Assembly: GCF_900142715.1 (NCBI RefSeq)
Contig: NZ_FRBX01000001.1
Coordinates: forward strand, 930,001-994,000
DNA length: 64,000 nucleotides
Direction: 5' to 3'
Source: Flavobacterium pectinovorum
GTDB lineage: Bacteria > Bacteroidota > Bacteroidia > Flavobacteriales > Flavobacteriaceae
Shown here piece after piece: positions 42,423 to 51,457 of the stretch. Position 1 is the stretch's first letter; each line of letters begins with the position of its first letter. The notes under the pieces are model-generated. The model was not told the DNA's origin and did no database searches. It saw only the letters and a program-made list of their open reading frames with translations. Made by a program: the position numbers and the translations under genes.

Positions 42423-43481
42423 TTATTTAACTCCGTTGATCGGATCAACCCTTACATAAGTTCCGTCATCGTATTTTATCTGATAAGGAGAATCGAAAAA
42501 CGTACTTGGCAAATAATAATCAGTTGTTATTATTTGTGCTCCAGATTTTTTAGCCGCTTCAAAATGGGAATAATCATTTTTGCGTGCTTCTTTAGTATCA
42601 GAATCTGCGCGGGTTCTGATGATATATCCTTTTTTAACTAAATCAGCAATTGTAGGATCTTCAGCGTTATTGCGGAACAAAGTTGCAGCTTCCGGTTTTC
42701 CGGGTTCGGCATTAATAAAAACGGCGCGTCCTTTTAACGATGGATGATTCAAAGCATATAAATCTCTTTTGGCTCCGTTGTTATCCAAAATAAATAAGAA
42801 TTTCCCTTTTGCTTTTTTAAGCGTTGGCCAGTTGTTGTTTAAAACCGCTTCTTCAAGCGTTTTGTATTTGCCGCGCACCATATCCGGCGTTATCAATTTA
42901 TTTCCTAAACCTTTTCGAAGTTCTTTATCCAATGCGTCGAACAATTCGGGTGTGAATTTCTCTGCTTTTGTACCTAAAAAACTGTCGTCATCTTTGGGTT
43001 CCAGCGTAATAAAAACCGGAACGTGATCAGGATTTGCATCAGACCATTTTTTTAATTCTGCAAGGCAATTTTGAAGTGTGTAACAAGAAGTTCTAAAATC
43101 AATATCTATCATATGAAAAACTTTAAAACCCGGTTTTTTCATTTCTCCATTTGGGTCATAAGCTTCCTGAGATTTTGCAAGGTCCAAACCTTTTGGGTGC
43201 GCATATTTTCCGCCCTTTGGATCGCCCTGAACATCGATTTCAAGATTTCGCAATCCTTTATTTAATTGATCTGTAAGGCTAATGTGTGTGTATTGTAAGC
43301 CTTTTAGAGAACGCGAAGTGTCTTTTGCCTGAATTGTATTGTACAAATCGGTTTCAATGGCATGTCTGTAACTATTGTGAGAACCAATAACCTGTAATTG
43401 GTTAATTTTTAGCGTGTCATTTTGTGCCTGAGCGTTAGAAATCGCTCCGGCAAGAAATAATGTAAACAAAATTTGTTTCAT
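42423..43481 (-). CDS. PI-PLC X-domain-like phosphodiesterase, exported
   Basis: The product is 352 residues with a signal peptide (MKQILFTLFLAGAISNAQAQ). The catalytic features of the Ca2+-dependent phosphatidylinositol-phospholipase-C superfamily are visible: QVIGSHNSYRH (first His), GLRNLEIDVQGDP (Glu/Asp metal ligands), KVFHMIDIDF (second His) and VFITLEPKDDDS. It would cleave glycerophospho- or inositol-phosphodiesters in the periplasm. It is divergent from the sigma factor gene with a 263-bp spacer. Confidence 0.88.
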   Translation of the reverse strand: MKQILFTLFLAGAISNAQAQNDTLKINQLQVIGSHNSYRHAIETDLYNTIQAKDTSRSLKGLQYTHISLTDQLNKGLRNLEIDVQGDPKGGKYAHPKGLDLAKSQEAYDPNGEMKKPGFKVFHMIDIDFRTSCYTLQNCLAELKKWSDANPDHVPVFITLEPKDDDSFLGTKAEKFTPELFDALDKELRKGLGNKLITPDMVRGKYKTLEEAVLNNNWPTLKKAKGKFLFILDNNGAKRDLYALNHPSLKGRAVFINAEPGKPEAATLFRNNAEDPTIADLVKKGYIIRTRADSDTKEARKNDYSHFEAAKKSGAQIITTDYYLPSTFFDSPYQIKYDDGTYVRVDPINGVK

Positions 43482-43744
43482 GATTTTTAAGTGTAAAATT
43501 ATTAATACTGAGGACGCAGCAAAAGAAAATTACCTTTTTTGGATGACACTAATTTAAAAATACTATTTGATTTATGTGTTAGTTAAAGAAAAAGAAATCA
43601 CAAACCAATTATCATTTTTATTTCAAAATCGTAGTATTAATAAAACAAACGTATTGATTTCTTAATTGAAAGATAATCTTCAGGAAAAAAACAATGGTAT
43701 AACATTTTATTATTTTACATCAACAAATGCCACCCAGATAACCT

Positions 43745-44269
43745 ATGAAGAATCCTGAAATTTTTGAAGAAACGTATACGCTGTACTGGAAAAAGCTAAC
43801 GGCTTTTTCGTATACGATGACTCAGGATAACGACTTGGCACAGAATATTGTTCAGGATGTTTTTGTCGATTTATGGGAAAGAAAAAATGATATCGAAATT
43901 AATGCTATTGAACCTTATTTGTTCAGAGCCGTAAAAAATCAGGTTTTTAAACATTACCAAAATAATAAGTTCGACAAGACAATTCTTGAAGATAAATTCG
44001 AAGATTATGTAATTGATCATTTTGCAACGATCGATCCTGAATTGATGGATTTGCTTTACTCTTTATTAGACAAACTTCCTGAAAAAAGAAAAGAAGTTTT
44101 ACTGATGTATAAAATGCAGGATATGACGATTGATCAAATTGCCGATGAACTTGGAATATCGAAACAAACGGTAAAAAATCAAATTTCTTCGGGATTAAAA
44201 CAATTGCGAGAAGGCCTGAAAGACCTTGCCTGGCTTGCTCCATTCATTATTTTACATCAAAAGTTTTAA
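43745..44269 (+). CDS. ECF sigma-70 factor (FecI-like, Bacteroidetes)
   Basis: The product is 174 residues. Region 2 is YTLYWKKLTAFSYTMTQDNDLAQNIVQDVFVDLWERK. Region 4 is LPEKRKEVLLMYKMQDMTIDQIADELGISKQTVKNQISSGLKQLRE. It directs RNA polymerase to the SusC/D operon when released by the FecR partner. It is followed 83 nt later by the anti-sigma gene. Confidence 0.94.
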   Translation: MKNPEIFEETYTLYWKKLTAFSYTMTQDNDLAQNIVQDVFVDLWERKNDIEINAIEPYLFRAVKNQVFKHYQNNKFDKTILEDKFEDYVIDHFATIDPELMDLLYSLLDKLPEKRKEVLLMYKMQDMTIDQIADELGISKQTVKNQISSGLKQLREGLKDLAWLAPFIILHQKF

Positions 44270-44352
44270 GATAACTTTCTGTTAATGGTTTCATAATATT
44301 TCCGGATAGTACGATTTTATGTTTCCGGTACTTATAGGTAATAATAAGTATT

Positions 44353-45276
44353 ATGATAAAAAGATTAAAACACAGTTTAGAATATCTTGTTGATAAAAGT
44401 TCTCGAAATAAAACATCAGAGGCAGAAGAAAATTTGCTGACTGATTTTGCTTTAAGCGAATATCAAAATTCAAAATGGGATGATAATGTAATGGGAAATT
44501 CTACTGAAGTTTCTCAAAATATATATGAAGGAATTCAACTTCGAATAATGAAGAAGAAAAACTTCAATTCATATTTAAAATATATGGCCGTTGCCAGTAT
44601 TCTTTTTCTTGCCGGTTTGGGATTTTTCTTCAAACCTGACTTTTCAATCGAAAAGCAATTAACATTTAAAACGTCAGACATCCCCAAGTCTATCCAATTA
44701 AGTGACGGTTCGAAAATTTATCTGGCAGCAAATTCATTATTTCAGTATTCGGAAAAATTTAGCGGAAGCGAAAGAAAAGTTTCTTTACTAAAAGGAAATG
44801 CATTTTTTGAGGTAGCAAAAGACAAAAAACATCCTTTTATCATTGCATCCGGCGAAATTAAAACCAGGGTTGTAGGGACTTCTTTTCACATTCAAATGTC
44901 AAAATCAAAATGTGAAGTAATTGTCGTAACCGGAAAAGTAAATGTTACTTCAAATGGACAAAGCGTTGATCTGGTTCCCAATCAGGAAGCTTTGTTTGAA
45001 GATAAAAAACTAACTAAACTACTGGCAGACAAATCATTTTTGGTCAATTGGTATGCGAGTGATGTAACGCTAAACCAAACTACACTTAAACAGGTAATTA
45101 CCATTTTACAATATAAATACGGAGTTTCATTTCAATACGATAATGAACTTGTATTAGCAACGCCATTAACGGTGTTCATAAAGAAGGACGCAACATTAGA
45201 AAATGTTTTAGAGCAAATCAATTATATCACAAACCTAAAATTTAAAGTTTATGGCGAAATAGTAAAAGTGAACTAA
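44353..45276 (+). CDS. FecR-type anti-sigma factor
   Basis: The product is 307 residues. A cytoplasmic N-terminal part (1-85) precedes a single TM (YLKYMAVASILFLAGLGFFF, about 76-95). The periplasmic FecR domain follows (IQLSDGSKIYLAANSLFQYSEKFSGSERKVSLLKGNAFFEVAKDKKHPFIIASGEIKTRVVGTSFHI). A C-terminal STN-like domain ends the protein (VITILQYKYGVSFQYDNE). It contacts the STN domain of the adjacent TonB receptor and controls the sigma factor. Confidence 0.94.
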   Translation: MIKRLKHSLEYLVDKSSRNKTSEAEENLLTDFALSEYQNSKWDDNVMGNSTEVSQNIYEGIQLRIMKKKNFNSYLKYMAVASILFLAGLGFFFKPDFSIEKQLTFKTSDIPKSIQLSDGSKIYLAANSLFQYSEKFSGSERKVSLLKGNAFFEVAKDKKHPFIIASGEIKTRVVGTSFHIQMSKSKCEVIVVTGKVNVTSNGQSVDLVPNQEALFEDKKLTKLLADKSFLVNWYASDVTLNQTTLKQVITILQYKYGVSFQYDNELVLATPLTVFIKKDATLENVLEQINYITNLKFKVYGEIVKVN

Positions 45277-45290
45277 AATCAAAAAAAAAA

Positions 45291-45311
45291 GCAGTTGCTG
45301 AGAACAACTGC
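45291..45311. terminator. Weak stem-loop between fecR and susC
   Basis: GCAGTTG (45291-45297) pairs with CAACTGC (45305-45311) across a 7-nt loop, 15 nt after the anti-sigma stop. It lacks a T-run on the plus strand, so it may be an attenuator or RNA-processing site. Confidence 0.4.
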
Positions 45312-45350
45312 GATTAATAATTAAGTATCGAAAAACCAATAACTTAAATC

Positions 45351-48300
45351 ATGTATTTTAAACGAATCAATTTAAATCTTCTAAAGGGAATTTTCTTTTT
45401 AATTCTGGCGTTGCTGTGCGTTCAAAGTGGTTACAGTACAACTGTTCTTAAAAAATCAAAAATAGAAAATAAAATAGAAAAAGCAACTTTAGTATCTATT
45501 TTTTCAAAACTGAGTAAAAAAACGGACTATAAATTTAGTTACGGGCAAGCAATTATTGCAGATAACACAACCTATACGGTAAATTATAGCAACGAATCTG
45601 TTGATGTAATTTTAAGTGATCTTTCTAGAAAAGCTAATTTCAATTATAATATTAACGGAAAATTGGTTTTGATTCAGAAAACAACTGTTGTCGTAAAAAC
45701 AACATCTGAAGCAGAAAAAATTAAAATTAAAGGGAAAATTATTGACGAAAACGGAGTACCAATGCCGGGTGTAACGGTTTTGGAAACTGCTACAAAAAAT
45801 GCTACTGTTTCTAATTTTGATGGTGAATTTGAACTTTCTGTTACAGAAGGAAAAACGATCGAAGTTTCGTATTTGGGATATAAAACCAAAACGGTTGGTG
45901 TACAAAAGAATTTCATGACAATTCAACTAGAGCCAAATACATCAGAGTTAAGCGAAGTTTTGATTGTAGGTTATGGAAAACAATCCAAAAAAGATGTTAC
46001 GGGAGCTGTAACACAATTAGAAGCAGCAAATTTTAAACAAGGAGTTAACGTTTCTGTAGATAATTTAATTCAGGGAAAAGTTGCCGGTGTTCGTGTTGTT
46101 AACACAAGCGGTGAGCCGGGAGCTGGTGTAAATGTTACGATTCGTGGAGTTGGTTCTATCAGAAGCGGAAGTACGCCTTTGTTTGTTGTAGATGGAATGC
46201 CGTTGTCTAATGATGACGTAAGCCCAACGGGAAGTAATGTTGGTTTTGGGGCATCATCTGCAAAAAATCCATTAAACTTTTTGAATACAAGTGATATCGA
46301 ATCGATTACAGTTTTAAAAGATGCTTCTGCAGCGGCTATTTACGGTGCAAGAGGATCTAATGGAGTTGTTTTGGTTACAACAAAAAAAGGATCAAAAGGG
46401 GAGGGAACATTAACTTTTGATTCTTATATGGGAGTTTCGAAAGTTGCTCACAAATTAGATGTTTTAAGCGCAGAGGAGTACAGAGGTGCAATTAAAGATC
46501 CGGCTTTTGATCATGGTGGAAACACAGACTGGCAGGATGTAATTTACAGAAGTGCCGTTACTACAAACAACGCTTTGTCTTTTGCAAAACAAACAGAATC
46601 AGGAAATTATTATGCATCTGTTGCGCAAATGGATCAGGAAGGAATTATTCGTAACAGTAATTTCAAACGTCTTTCGGGTAGAATTAATGCGGCAGAATCA
46701 TTTTTAGACAACAAACGTTTAAAAATAAAAGTGAATCTTACAGCAAGTGAAACTAAAGATGATGGCGTTCCTACAAGTGATGACGGTGGTTCTAACGGAC
46801 AATTAATCGTACACACCCTGATGGCAAACCCAACAAGATCTGTTTTTGATGCTAATGGAAAATACACCAACTTTAACATGAACGCGCATTATAATCCTGC
46901 TTATTTATTGAGCATTTATGAGGATCAAACGCGTACGTTGAGAGTTTTAGGAAATTTTGAAGCTTCTTTTAGAATCATCGACGGATTAGAATATAAATTA
47001 AATGTGGGTGTAGATCGTTCCAGCGCTGAACGTAATACGACGATTTATCCAAACTTAACCGATTTGAATCCAAAAGGAAAATATGTTCAGAATAATTTAG
47101 ATTCTAAAAACTCTTTGGTTGAGCATTATTTGACGTATAATTTATTGTTAGACAAACATAAATTTGAAGTTTTGGGCGGATTCTCGTATCAAAAATTTGA
47201 AAAATCAGGAACAAGTTTCAGTATCGACGGAATTTCTGCTCAGGGCGTTGGTATAAAACCGTCTATTAATCCTGGTTTTGCAGGAACACAGTCAGGAACT
47301 ACAGGTTATGCTCAGGAAAATGAATTACAGTCTTACTTTGGAAGATTGAATTATACTTTCAACGATAAATATCTTTTAACGGCTTCGATGAGAGCTGATG
47401 GTTCTACTCGTTTTGGTGATAATAACAAATACGGGTACTTTCCTTCATTTGCTTTGGGATGGAATATTTCTAAAGAAAGCTTCATGGAAAATGTTACAGC
47501 CGTAAACAACTTAAAATTGAGAGCAAGTTGGGGAGAAACAGGAAACCAGGAAGTTCAAAACAAATTGACTAAGGCAAGTTATTCATTATCTGGCCCAGAC
47601 GGATATTATTTATATGATGATTTGAATTTGGTAAACGGAGTTTCGGTAACAAGAACTGCAAATCCTGATTTAAAATGGGAAGTTGTTACACAAGCTAACA
47701 TAGGTTTAGATTTTAGTTTATGGAGTGATAAATTGTACGGAACTGTAGATTATTTCAACAAAACAACTACAGATGCAATCTTAAACGTTCCGTCAAGCCC
47801 TTTAAAACCAACAACAACAGTTTGGACAAACATTGACGGAAAAATCGTTAATACAGGTTTGGAAATTATGTTGGGTTCAAAATTAGTTAATACTAAAAAT
47901 TTTACCTGGAATGTTGATGTAAACGGAGCAACATTAAGAAACAAAATTGAAGATTTACCGGTTTCAGAAATCTTAACAGGAACTATTTCAGGACCTGGAC
48001 AATCTGGAGTAAATGCCAATATTTACAAAAGTGGTTATGCCGCTGGTTCATTTTATTTGTTAGAACATGTTGGTTTTGATGATAAAGGTGCAAATATCTT
48101 TAAAGATCAAAACGGAGACGGAAAAATTGATAACAGTGACAGAATTATTATAGAAGGGGCGTTGCCAACTTTTTATTACGGACTTAATAGTGATATGACC
48201 TATAAAAACTTTAGTTTTTCGTTTTCAATTATTGGTCAAACAGGTGGTTATTTGTTGAATAATACAGGATTGAATGCCTTAAATATCAATAATTTAGCTT

Positions 48301-48632
48301 CTGACAGAAACGTTGCAACAGGATATTATGAGTCTGGCGCAAATGCAACAAATGCACCAACATTATCTACGCTTTTCTTAGAGAAATCAGATTTTATCAG
48401 ATTAAATACAGCGCGTTTAGGATACAATTTTGATTTAAAAAACGTAAGCTGGTTAAACGGATTAACGCTTTATGTAACGGGTTCAAATTTAATAACAATT
48501 ACGAATTATACAGGTTACGATCCGTTAATTAACAGCCCGAAATCGAATGGTGGAAACCAATCTATTGGTATTGATTACGCTGCTTACCCAACTTCGAGAA
48601 CTTTCAGTTTTGGAGCAACTTTAAAATTATAA
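45351..48632 (+). CDS. SusC/RagA-family TonB-dependent outer membrane transducer
   Basis: The product is 1093 residues. It contains a signal peptide and an STN domain (about 40-105: KATLVSIFSKLSKKTDYKFSYG). A CarboxypepD_reg domain (about 125-200: IKGKIIDENGVPMPGVTVLETATKNATVSNFDGEF) follows. The plug starts at SELSEVLIVGYGKQSKKDVTGAVTQLE and contains NVTIRGVGSIRSGSTPLFVVDGMPL and AIYGARGSNGVVLVTTKKG. The beta-barrel ends SRTFSFGATLKL. The STN domain makes it a transducer that signals substrate through FecR to the sigma factor, as well as an importer. Confidence 0.96.
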   Translation: MYFKRINLNLLKGIFFLILALLCVQSGYSTTVLKKSKIENKIEKATLVSIFSKLSKKTDYKFSYGQAIIADNTTYTVNYSNESVDVILSDLSRKANFNYNINGKLVLIQKTTVVVKTTSEAEKIKIKGKIIDENGVPMPGVTVLETATKNATVSNFDGEFELSVTEGKTIEVSYLGYKTKTVGVQKNFMTIQLEPNTSELSEVLIVGYGKQSKKDVTGAVTQLEAANFKQGVNVSVDNLIQGKVAGVRVVNTSGEPGAGVNVTIRGVGSIRSGSTPLFVVDGMPLSNDDVSPTGSNVGFGASSAKNPLNFLNTSDIESITVLKDASAAAIYGARGSNGVVLVTTKKGSKGEGTLTFDSYMGVSKVAHKLDVLSAEEYRGAIKDPAFDHGGNTDWQDVIYRSAVTTNNALSFAKQTESGNYYASVAQMDQEGIIRNSNFKRLSGRINAAESFLDNKRLKIKVNLTASETKDDGVPTSDDGGSNGQLIVHTLMANPTRSVFDANGKYTNFNMNAHYNPAYLLSIYEDQTRTLRVLGNFEASFRIIDGLEYKLNVGVDRSSAERNTTIYPNLTDLNPKGKYVQNNLDSKNSLVEHYLTYNLLLDKHKFEVLGGFSYQKFEKSGTSFSIDGISAQGVGIKPSINPGFAGTQSGTTGYAQENELQSYFGRLNYTFNDKYLLTASMRADGSTRFGDNNKYGYFPSFALGWNISKESFMENVTAVNNLKLRASWGETGNQEVQNKLTKASYSLSGPDGYYLYDDLNLVNGVSVTRTANPDLKWEVVTQANIGLDFSLWSDKLYGTVDYFNKTTTDAILNVPSSPLKPTTTVWTNIDGKIVNTGLEIMLGSKLVNTKNFTWNVDVNGATLRNKIEDLPVSEILTGTISGPGQSGVNANIYKSGYAAGSFYLLEHVGFDDKGANIFKDQNGDGKIDNSDRIIIEGALPTFYYGLNSDMTYKNFSFSFSIIGQTGGYLLNNTGLNALNINNLASDRNVATGYYESGANATNAPTLSTLFLEKSDFIRLNTARLGYNFDLKNVSWLNGLTLYVTGSNLITITNYTGYDPLINSPKSNGGNQSIGIDYAAYPTSRTFSFGATLKL

Positions 48633-48638
48633 TTTATC

Positions 48639-50408
48639 ATGAAGACAAAGACATTTTTTAGCATAAAAATTTTAACAATATTCTCTTTTATTTTTCTTTT
48701 AAATAGCTGTACGGATCTTGATGAAGCAGTATTAGATGAAAAATTAGGAACCGACGCTACAGATCCTGCAGGTTCACTTGCGGCAGCTTACGACAGACTT
48801 GGAGACGGAACTTTTACAGATCACGGAGCGGTTTTTGCCATGCAGGAATACACTACAGATGAAGCTATTTTGCCAACCCGCGGAAGTGACTGGGGAGATG
48901 GCGGAAAATGGAGAGATATGCATGAATTTACATGGAGTTCCAGTAATGCTATTATAGTGGGTAACTGGGATTTATTGACAAACGGAATCACTCGTTCTTT
49001 GACGGCAATTAAGTCATCTGAAGAAAATACTTTTCCGGAAAAGGCGTTATTTTTGGCAGAAGCAAAAGCACTTTTGGCCTATTACACTTACACAACTTTA
49101 GATCTTTACGGACAAGCGCCTTTTAGAGATCCGTTGAATGTAGACGCACCAATACAAATTTTAAAAGCAGATACTCAAATTGATAAATTAATCACTGATG
49201 TTGAAGCTTTAATTCCGGATTTGGCCGACATTGGTACACAAAGAACACACCACGGACGTTTTACAAAACAAGCTGCTTATGCTTTTTTAGCAAATATGTA
49301 TTTGAACCGTGCGGTATTTAAAGATCGTTATAATGCAGGATCATCTTTCAATTTTAATGAAGCGGCGGTAAGTGGTACAGGAACAGACATGGACCGTGTT
49401 ATTTATTACACTTCTTTGCTAATCGACTCTGGAAAATATAGTTTAGAAAGTGATTTCTTCAAAAACTTTGCAAGAGATAACGAAAATGGAAAAGAACTTA
49501 TTTTTGCGATTTCTCAAAAGATAGATTACATCCGTAATGGTTCTAACAGTTTTGCTTATGTATGTATGGAGCGTAACCAAAGAACATCTGCTGGAAACAG
49601 AGGAACAAATGCGGCTTGTACAACAGAAGAATTTTATAATTCATGGAATGGTAATCATGATGATCCTAGATTTCAACAACATTATCAATATGCTGATGGA
49701 ACGTGGTTTATGAATGATGGAACAGATGTAAGTGTTCCTGCAACAGACATTGTGCCAAAAAGTAGTCCAGCTACGCCTTGGTTCCATTTTAACAGAGGTA
49801 TTCAGTACGGGCCTCAATATGGTCCTGTATTATTAACTTCGGCAGCTTTTGAAATGGTAGGAAACCGTATTAAAGTTTCTCCGTTGGTTATGGAAAAAAG
49901 TACGACTACAAAAATGGATTTTACACCAAAATTAACCTTTGCAGATCCTACTAAGGCTGTTTTTGCCCAAAACGAAATCAATCAGGGAGCCCGTGTTTTT
50001 AAATACGAATTTGATCCTGAAGGAGGAAATGGTAACAGTAATGTTGATATTCCGTTATTTCGTTTAGGCGGAGTTTATGCAATGAGAGCCGAGGCTTATT
50101 TTAGAAAAGGAAGTGTAGGTCCGGCAATGGACGATTTGAACAAATTGCGTACCAGCAGAAAAAGAGAATCCCTATACGGAAATGCTCCCGGAAAAACACT
50201 TACAGCTTTAGACTCAGAGCAATTGTATAAAGAATTAGGTTTCGAATTATATTGGGAATTACAAAGAAGACCGGAAAGCATCCGTTTTGGAAAATTTGAT
50301 TTGGCGGGAACTGCAAAAGCTGCTTCTCAACCTTTTAGAAGAGTATTTCCAATTCCGCAAACCGTTATAGACCAGAAAGTGTTTAAACAAAATCAAGGAT
50401 ATAATTAA
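48639..50408 (+). CDS. SusD/RagB-family nutrient-binding lipoprotein
   Basis: The product is 589 residues with lipobox FIFLLNSCTD. The helical SusD_N part (DPAGSLAAAYDRLGDG, FTWSSSNAIIVGNWDLLTNGITRSL, FLAEAKALLAYYTYTTLDLYGQAPFRD) and C-terminal RagB part (PLFRLGGVYAMRAEAYFRKGSVGPAMDDLNKLRTSRKRESL, YWELQRRPESIRFGKF) are complete. It forms the lid of the SusC pore on the cell surface. Its gene starts 6 nt after the susC stop. Confidence 0.96.
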   Translation: MKTKTFFSIKILTIFSFIFLLNSCTDLDEAVLDEKLGTDATDPAGSLAAAYDRLGDGTFTDHGAVFAMQEYTTDEAILPTRGSDWGDGGKWRDMHEFTWSSSNAIIVGNWDLLTNGITRSLTAIKSSEENTFPEKALFLAEAKALLAYYTYTTLDLYGQAPFRDPLNVDAPIQILKADTQIDKLITDVEALIPDLADIGTQRTHHGRFTKQAAYAFLANMYLNRAVFKDRYNAGSSFNFNEAAVSGTGTDMDRVIYYTSLLIDSGKYSLESDFFKNFARDNENGKELIFAISQKIDYIRNGSNSFAYVCMERNQRTSAGNRGTNAACTTEEFYNSWNGNHDDPRFQQHYQYADGTWFMNDGTDVSVPATDIVPKSSPATPWFHFNRGIQYGPQYGPVLLTSAAFEMVGNRIKVSPLVMEKSTTTKMDFTPKLTFADPTKAVFAQNEINQGARVFKYEFDPEGGNGNSNVDIPLFRLGGVYAMRAEAYFRKGSVGPAMDDLNKLRTSRKRESLYGNAPGKTLTALDSEQLYKELGFELYWELQRRPESIRFGKFDLAGTAKAASQPFRRVFPIPQTVIDQKVFKQNQGYN

Positions 50409-50440
50409 GTTTTGTGTTAGTTTATTTTTTTAGTAAAAAG

Positions 50441-50467
50441 CCTGCTCGTTATTTGAGCAGGTTTTTT
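50441..50467 (+). terminator. Intrinsic terminator of the SusC/D operon
   Basis: CCTGCTC (50441-50447) / GAGCAGG (50455-50461) stem followed by six T. Confidence 0.9.
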
Positions 50468-50505
50468 CTATTTTATATAAATGTTTTAAAACTTCTGTTC
50501 GGCAG

Positions 50506-50675
50506 CTTTGTCAAAGTTTAAAACTTTGACAAAGCTTTTTGCATAAAGTAACCAGTACATTAACCACAATCTTGTCATCCTGACGGAGGAAGGATCTCCG
50601 CGAGTAGCTCGACAAAGATTGGTAATTTACTTTACGGAGTTTCTTGCGGAGATCCTTCGTTCCTCAGGATGACAA
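50506..50675. repeat. Palindrome plus long inverted repeat
   Basis: A 29-bp palindrome at 50506-50534 is an exact copy of 2055-2083. It is followed by an inverted repeat with arms about 50573-50602 and 50646-50675 (TTGTCATCCTGACGG ... TCAGGATGACAA). Loop words shared with 8777-8822 (AAAGATTGG, CGGAGTTTCT) show the two repeats belong to one family. Confidence 0.85.
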
Positions 50676-50689
50676 AAAATGTGAATATT

Positions 50690-51448
50690 TTATTTTTTCT
50701 CCTCAGGCAAAATAACCTTATACATTTCAGCTTCTTCTTTTGCTCTTTTTTGAGCAGCTTTTCCTTTTCCAATTGGTATTCCGGCGGTTACATACAGCGA
50801 TCGATTGTATTGGTTTGGTCCGTCGCCTTTCATTACAGGAACTAATCCGTAATAATACTGAACCGTAATGTTTAAGCCATTTCCAACATTCATATGATAA
50901 CCTGCGCCAAGAGCAATTCCGGCATCAATAACATGTATTTTATCTCTGATATTGTTTTTGTAAACAACATCTTCCTTATTATATTCCTGATGAAATTTAT
51001 CAAAAGCTTTCGCCAAAAGTCCTAATTGCGGACCTGTTTTGAGATAAATATTATTTTTGAATTGATATTTAATTAAAATTGGAACATTAAAATACCGAAT
51101 TTCTCTATCGACTTTTCCTCCCGCAAATGTATTATCCAGATTAGCATCGTCTAAAGAATAAACAGGCAATCCGTGCGCACCCATTGGCGATTTTACAATA
51201 ACTCCGGTATTAATCATCCATGCAGGATTTTTTTTAGACCGAATATCAAAATAAAAACCAAGATTAAAACCCAGTTCCGTTCCTGAAGTTTCCATATTAG
51301 AAATCGTCGAAAAATTAAGACCGCCATCCAAACCAAATTCTAAAAAGGGCGAGTTGAGTTTATCTCCAAAAATCAAGGAAATTAATACCTGCGATCGTGC
51401 CGAAGTCATACAAAAGAAAGCGACGAGTAATAATAAACCTTTTTTCAT
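50690..51448 (-). CDS. PorT-like outer membrane beta-barrel protein
   Basis: The product is 252 residues with a signal peptide (MKKGLLLLVAFFCMTSARSQ). Alternating amphipathic strands (FLEFGLDGGLNFSTISN, ELGFNLGFYFDIRSK, YFNVPILIKYQFKNNIYLKTGPQLGLLAKAF, IALGAGYHMNVGNGLNITVQYYYGL) match the 8-stranded outer-membrane barrel family. Its C-terminal tail (KAAQKRAKEEAEMYKVILPEEKK) is charged. It follows the 373-aa outer membrane gene by 9 nt, so they are co-transcribed. The function is unknown. Confidence 0.85.
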   Translation of the reverse strand: MKKGLLLLVAFFCMTSARSQVLISLIFGDKLNSPFLEFGLDGGLNFSTISNMETSGTELGFNLGFYFDIRSKKNPAWMINTGVIVKSPMGAHGLPVYSLDDANLDNTFAGGKVDREIRYFNVPILIKYQFKNNIYLKTGPQLGLLAKAFDKFHQEYNKEDVVYKNNIRDKIHVIDAGIALGAGYHMNVGNGLNITVQYYYGLVPVMKGDGPNQYNRSLYVTAGIPIGKGKAAQKRAKEEAEMYKVILPEEKK

Positions 51449-51457
51449 AAGAATAGA

